Below, one piece after another: positions 60,963-64,000 of a stretch of DNA of 64,000 nt. The DNA comes from Pseudoglutamicibacter cumminsii (GTDB lineage Bacteria > Actinomycetota > Actinomycetes > Actinomycetales > Micrococcaceae): assembly GCF_003143995.1 (NCBI RefSeq), contig NZ_QFWG01000002.1, forward strand, positions 62,001 to 126,000, read 5' to 3'. The position numbers and the translations under genes were made by a program. Each line of letters starts with the position of its first letter. Positions within the stretch are counted from its first letter, which is position 1. The notes beneath the pieces are model-generated. The model searched no databases. It saw nothing but the letters and a program-made list of their open reading frames with translations, and had not been told where the DNA came from.

Positions 60963-61003
60963 GACTGCGGGCCCTGACACGGAATGTGTCAGGGCCCGCA
61001 GTC
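60963..61003. terminator. 18-bp terminator after the E2 gene
   Basis: Perfect arms 60963-60980 and 60986-61003 (GACTGCGGGCCCTGACAC and complement), 5-nt loop, no strong T-run. Shared with the convergent PAP2 gene. Confidence 0.75.
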
Positions 61004-61044
61004 GTATGTGGATGTTTCGGTGTGCGGACCGCGCTGAGCCGCGT

Positions 61045-61074
61045 CTAGCGGCTGCTTCGGGGTTAGCGGCTGCT
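61045..61074 (-). repeat. duplication of the PAP2 gene stop region
   Basis: On the minus strand AGCAGCCGCTAA (61074-61063) ends the gene (S-S-R-stop). AGCAGCCGCTAG recurs 18 bp further on (61056-61045). One difference, in the stop codon itself. Confidence 0.75.
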
Positions 61075-61980
61075 GCGGGACGGCACCGCGAGCCGCTCGA
61101 TGACGCCGAACAGTGCGAGCGCGGTGCCCGTGATGAGGCCGACCGCAAGGATAGTGAACCATTCGCTGGCAGCTGCCGCGGCGTCGTTGGCTGTTGCGGT
61201 GAGCGGACGGGACTGAACCGCGTTCACGAACTCAGGCAACAGCATCACCGCGGCGCTGATCGCGACGAGACCGAACCCGGCCACGGTGCATAGCGCGGCA
61301 GGGAACGTGGTGGGGCGTCGGCCGGCGTCAATCCATCCGATGATTCCGGCGGCGATCAGCGCGAAGAAACTCACCACAAGGTAGGAACCGACTACGTCGG
61401 CGGGGCGGTGCCACGACATGATGAGGGTTACGGACCCGCCGATGGCCGCAACGAGCGCCCCGACGAAGCTGAACCAGGTGCGCACGCGCGGCGGCATCGA
61501 GAGGAGCGCAGCGAGCATCCCACCGATCGCGAGAGCCGAGTGCCCCGAGGGGAAGCTGTTGACGTAGGCCTCGGACACGCCTGTGAAGGGCCGCTCGAGG
61601 AGGACTTCCTTGAGGATGCGGACGCACACAACCCCGGCCCCGGTCGCGCCGAGGGCGATCGCCGGTACGAGCACAGAGCGGCGGATGAAAACGTTGATGA
61701 TAGTCAGCGCGAGCCCCGCGATGCCGATCGCGACCGGGATCTGGGTGAACCACTCGAGTTCGTTGCGCAGCGCTGGGGTGTCTTGCACGAAGCGACGGGC
61801 ACCGAGCAGGGCGCGTTCGTCGAGCCATTGGCCGCGAACCGTCTTGATGAAAGCCCAGTAGGTGAGGGCGAAGAGCGCTAGGACACCGAGGGACAGCACG
61901 GTGGTGCCCAGGACTCGTGGCCATAGCCTCGGGTGTGACACGACGCGCAGGGGCGCGGTGTCTGTCGATAGGTGAGGCAT
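61063..61980 (-). CDS. PAP2 superfamily phosphatase
   Basis: 305 residues, about seven TMs. The three acid phosphatase motifs are clear: KEVLLERP (K-x6-RP), SFPSGHSALA (PSGH) and SWHRPADVVGSY (SxxxxxHxxxD-like). Likely dephosphorylates undecaprenyl or other lipid phosphates at the outer membrane face. A C-terminal extension adds one or two TMs beyond the core domain. Divergent from menC across a repeat-containing spacer. Confidence 0.88.
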   Translation of the reverse strand: MPHLSTDTAPLRVVSHPRLWPRVLGTTVLSLGVLALFALTYWAFIKTVRGQWLDERALLGARRFVQDTPALRNELEWFTQIPVAIGIAGLALTIINVFIRRSVLVPAIALGATGAGVVCVRILKEVLLERPFTGVSEAYVNSFPSGHSALAIGGMLAALLSMPPRVRTWFSFVGALVAAIGGSVTLIMSWHRPADVVGSYLVVSFFALIAAGIIGWIDAGRRPTTFPAALCTVAGFGLVAISAAVMLLPEFVNAVQSRPLTATANDAAAAASEWFTILAVGLITGTALALFGVIERLAVPSRSSR

Positions 61981-62049
61981 GCTCCTAGAGTGTCACGTTC
62001 TGCTGGGTAGAAGCTGATGCCGCGCCGGATGCCGGATGCGGGATAGGTC

Positions 62050-62145
62050 TCATGCCCCGTACCTGCCCCGCGGCTGGGTCTCATGTGCAGCGGAACGGTT
62101 TCCTGCCCCGCAGAACGGTTTCGTTCCCCGCAGCTCGGTATCGTG
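62050..62145. repeat. degenerate ~20-bp tandem repeats between PAP2 gene and menC
   Basis: Units begin at about 62066, 62087, 62106 and 62126. The clearest are CCCCGCAGAACGGTTTCGTT (62106-62125) and CCCCGCAGCTCGGTATCGTG (62126-62145), with GCAGCGGAACGGTTTCCTG before them. The 20-bp period is about two helical turns, and the last unit overlaps the putative menC -10 (TATCGT, 62139-62144). Confidence 0.6.
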
Positions 62146-62151
62146 TTTTCC

Positions 62152-63177
62152 ATGATTGAGCGTGGTGCGAGCGTGTTGTGGGATGAGTCGGTGCGGTTTC
62201 CGTCTTTGGCTGAGCTGAAGGAGGCGGCCGTGGTGGTGCGGTTGCCGATGAATGTGCGGTTCCGCGGGGTTGTGGAGCGTGAGGTTCTGCTGTTGGAGGG
62301 CCCTGCGGGGTGGGGCGAGTTTTCGCCGTTCCTTGAGTATGGGCCGGCGGAGGCGTCGCGCTGGCTTGTGGCCGGGGTCGAGGCCGCGTGGCGTGGCTGG
62401 CCGGAGCCCGTGCGCGATGCGGTGCCGGTGAACGGTACGGTCCCTGCGGTGGCGGCGGAGCGGGTTCCTGAGGTTCTGGCTCGGTACGACGGCGTGGGCA
62501 CGGTCAAGGTCAAAGTTGCGGAGCGCGGGCAGTCGGTTGATGAGGATGTTGCCCGGGTTGCCGCGGTTGCGCGTGAACTGCCGGGGGTCCGGATTCGGGT
62601 GGATGCGAATGAGGGCTGGGATCACAAGACCGCGGTGGATGCGTTGAGTCGGCTTGCTGAGTTTGATCTTGAGTATGCGGAGCAGCCTGTTGCCGGGATC
62701 GAGGGGCTGGCCCGGTTGCGTGAGGCGTTGGATGCGCGCGGCGTGGGCGTGCGGTTGGCGGCTGATGAGGCGGTGCGGAAGTCTGATGATCCGTTGAAGG
62801 TTGCGCGTATGGGTGCGGCTGAGGTGATTATCGTCAAGGTTCAGCCGTTGGGTGGTGTGCGCGCCGCGCTGCAGATTGTGGAGCAGGCTGGCTTGGATGC
62901 GGTGGTGTCGTCAGCTTTGGATTCCTCGGTGGGGTTGGCTGGCGGGGTCGCGTTGGCGGCGGCGTTGCCGGAGCTGAAGTATGCGTGCGGCCTGGGCACG
63001 GGTGCGCTGTTTGATGACGATGTGGTTGTGCCTGGTCTGAAACCGCAGGCTGGTGTTTTGCCGGTGGGTGCGGTGGTTCCGGAGCGTGGGAAACTTGAGG
63101 CGTTAGCTGTTGATGCTGGACGGCGTGCGTGGTGGATGGACCGTTTGGAGGCGTGTTATGCCGAATTGTTGGGTTGA
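62152..63177 (+). CDS. menC: o-succinylbenzoate synthase
   Basis: 341 residues, enolase superfamily. VKVKVAERG with the KxK base, RIRVDANEGWDHKTAV (Asp metal ligand), EYAEQPV (Glu ligand), LAADEAVRKSDD (Asp ligand) and VKVQPLGG with the second Lys. Dehydrates SHCHC to OSB in menaquinone synthesis. The ATG at 62152 is chosen: TATCGT seven bases upstream and no ribosome site imply a leaderless start; the frame from 62083 runs through the repeats. Confidence 0.94.
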   Translation: MIERGASVLWDESVRFPSLAELKEAAVVVRLPMNVRFRGVVEREVLLLEGPAGWGEFSPFLEYGPAEASRWLVAGVEAAWRGWPEPVRDAVPVNGTVPAVAAERVPEVLARYDGVGTVKVKVAERGQSVDEDVARVAAVARELPGVRIRVDANEGWDHKTAVDALSRLAEFDLEYAEQPVAGIEGLARLREALDARGVGVRLAADEAVRKSDDPLKVARMGAAEVIIVKVQPLGGVRAALQIVEQAGLDAVVSSALDSSVGLAGGVALAAALPELKYACGLGTGALFDDDVVVPGLKPQAGVLPVGAVVPERGKLEALAVDAGRRAWWMDRLEACYAELLG

Positions 63178-63301
63178 TTGGCCTGCTCCGGTCCCGAACG
63201 CGGCGATGCTGTTCAAGGTCATGGATGCGTTGCCGACGCCTCAGAAGGAGCGGGACTTGCTTGATCAGGGGCCAAGGCCGGGAGTCGGCTCTCACTCATA
63301 G
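63158..63301 (+). CDS. possible 47-residue protein between menC and menD
   Basis: The ATG at 63158 lies inside the last codons of menC in another frame but has a very good GGAGG at 63147-63151 (6-nt spacing). The peptide begins MPNCWVDWPAPVPNAAMLFK and continues with DALPTPQKERDLLDQ, with a coding-like third-position GC pattern. Its stop ends just before menD and overlaps the menD -10 box. Family not recognised; could be spurious. Confidence 0.4.
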   Translation: MPNCWVDWPAPVPNAAMLFKVMDALPTPQKERDLLDQGPRPGVGSHS

Positions 63302-63304
63302 ACT
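63299..63304 (+). promoter_or_regulatory. -10 box of menD, leaderless configuration
   Basis: TAGACT, GGTGCC, ATG at 63311. Shares TAGACTGGTGC with the DUF4229 promoter at 27169. Confidence 0.55.
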
Positions 63305-63310
63305 GGTGCC

Positions 63311-64000
63311 ATGCCTTCTTTGTCTGCTGTTGAGTCCGCGCGTCTGATTGTTCAGGGGTGTGTCTCCGCTGGGATGCAGCATGTGGTGGTTGCGCCCGGT
63401 TCGCGTTCGGCGCCGTTGGCGTATGCGCTCGCCGAGGCTGAGCGTGACAGCGTGTTGTCAGTTCATGCGCGGATCGATGAGCGTGAGGCCGGGTTCTTGG
63501 CGCTGGGGCTGGCCATGGCGTCCGATGCGCCGGTTGCTGTGGTCACGACGTCCGGTTCCGCTGTTGCGAATCTGTTTCCGGCGTTGATGGAGGCCGCGCA
63601 CGCGGGCGTCAAGCTTGTGTTGTTGACAGCGGATAGGCCTGAACGATTGCACGGCACGGGTGCTTCGCAGACCACGCAACAGGCGGGGATCTTCGGGCAG
63701 CACACGCGTGCGAGTGTGCATGTTCCTGCTGGTGAGGACCCGACTGGGCTGGTCGCTGAGGCGTTGGTTGCGGGGCTCGGCAATAAGCAGCACGCGCCGG
63801 GTCCGGTGCATATCAACTGTGCTTTCGAGGATCCGCTGTATCCGTCCAGCGACGCGATGATCACGGGCGAAGAGGGGCCTGCCGACGTCTCCGAGCGCCG
63901 GCACCCAGAACTGAGCGATGTCGAGCTGTTGGAGATGGACGCGCTCGCCGCAACGGTTCCGGTTCCGCGTGCCCTTTCGCGCAAGACGCTACGCGCCGCC
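63311..64000 (+). CDS. menD: SEPHCHC synthase MenD, N-terminal 230 residues, cut by right edge
   Basis: ThDP-dependent enzyme that adds 2-oxoglutarate to isochorismate. The PYR domain shows VVVAPGSRSAPLAYALAE, HARIDEREAGFLALGLA with the catalytic Glu, VVTTSGSAVANLFPALMEA and LLTADRPERLHGTGASQTT (the MenD signature), then PVHINCAFEDPLYP. The reading frame is open to base 64000. Apparently leaderless start. Confidence 0.95.
   Translation, partial: MPSLSAVESARLIVQGCVSAGMQHVVVAPGSRSAPLAYALAEAERDSVLSVHARIDEREAGFLALGLAMASDAPVAVVTTSGSAVANLFPALMEAAHAGVKLVLLTADRPERLHGTGASQTTQQAGIFGQHTRASVHVPAGEDPTGLVAEALVAGLGNKQHAPGPVHINCAFEDPLYPSSDAMITGEEGPADVSERRHPELSDVELLEMDALAATVPVPRALSRKTLRAA

Noticed and set aside
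62050-62145. CRISPR-like array
   Set aside because: The units are degenerate and contiguous without unique spacers, and no cas genes are nearby.

Overview
The window reads as a contiguous piece of a high-GC Gram-positive (Actinomycetota) chromosome, most like a member of the Micrococcaceae or a close relative. The evidence is the menaquinone pathway, System II (Ccs) cytochrome c maturation, a bldC-like gene followed by a 32-residue COX24/bS22-type basic peptide, the KtrAB potassium system, a topA with repeated C-terminal modules and a Lys/Thr/Ala tail, and several apparently leaderless genes with a TANNNT -10 box ending 6-7 nt before the start codon. I saw no tRNA, rRNA, CRISPR array, transposase or phage gene.

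Layout. 1-14.8 kb is core housekeeping: a DEAD/DEAH helicase cut by the left edge, GNAT, an NPPF methyltransferase, an HTH regulator, the topA-Ppx-TIM barrel-proC run, ktrAB, an AcuC-like deacetylase, an ArsR regulator, bldC-like, COX24-like and a glutaredoxin. 14.8-18.6 kb is a compact, visibly more A+T-rich unit: a small secreted beta/gamma-crystallin-like (peptidase inhibitor I36 type) protein, an ABC ATPase and a 10-TM MacB/FtsX-like permease. It has its own promoter, with a CRP/GlxR-like palindrome in the spacer, and is closed by a 20-bp terminator. 18.6-20.9 kb holds two Pro-rich N-terminus membrane proteins and a YceI protein with three stacked inverted repeats upstream. 20.9-26 kb is a frameshifted histidine phosphatase followed by TlpA/ResA, CcdA, ResB and CcsB. 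26-31.6 kb holds small membrane proteins, DUF4229 and the menB-menE-menA operon.

31.6-56 kb is dominated by phenylacetate catabolism: paaJ-paaF-paaH, paaZ, a TPP enzyme, a membrane protein, a PaaR-type TetR regulator, paaK, paaI, paaABCDE and paaG. An oligopeptidase B, an unknown tail-anchored protein and a GlnPQ-type amino acid importer (binding domain fused to permease) sit among them. Three copies of a CTGAACGA(A/T)CGGTC(A/G)G palindrome lie upstream of paaZ, paaI-paaK and paaA and are very probably PaaR operators. 56-61 kb carries a MarR regulator, an Lrp/AsnC regulator and a divergent E1alpha-E1beta-E2 2-oxoacid dehydrogenase operon without E3. 61-64 kb has a PAP2 phosphatase, menC, a possible 47-residue gene and the start of menD, which runs off the right edge.

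How it fits together. PaaK activates phenylacetate, PaaABCDE makes the ring epoxide, PaaG isomerises it to the oxepin, PaaZ opens and oxidises the ring, and PaaJ, PaaF and PaaH finish beta-oxidation to acetyl-CoA and succinyl-CoA; PaaI rescues dead-end CoA esters. The men genes and the Ccs block serve the respiratory chain. The paa block separates menB/E/A from menC/D and uses proline codons differently from its neighbours (CCA rather than CCG), suggesting insertion into a formerly tighter men locus.

Most unusual observations: (1) the secreted crystallin-like protein/ABC unit; (2) repeated duplication of the last codons plus stop just downstream of genes (proC, acuC, paaH, the TPP enzyme, the PAP2 gene); (3) a shared leaderless-promoter signature; (4) operator arrays upstream of yceI and menC.
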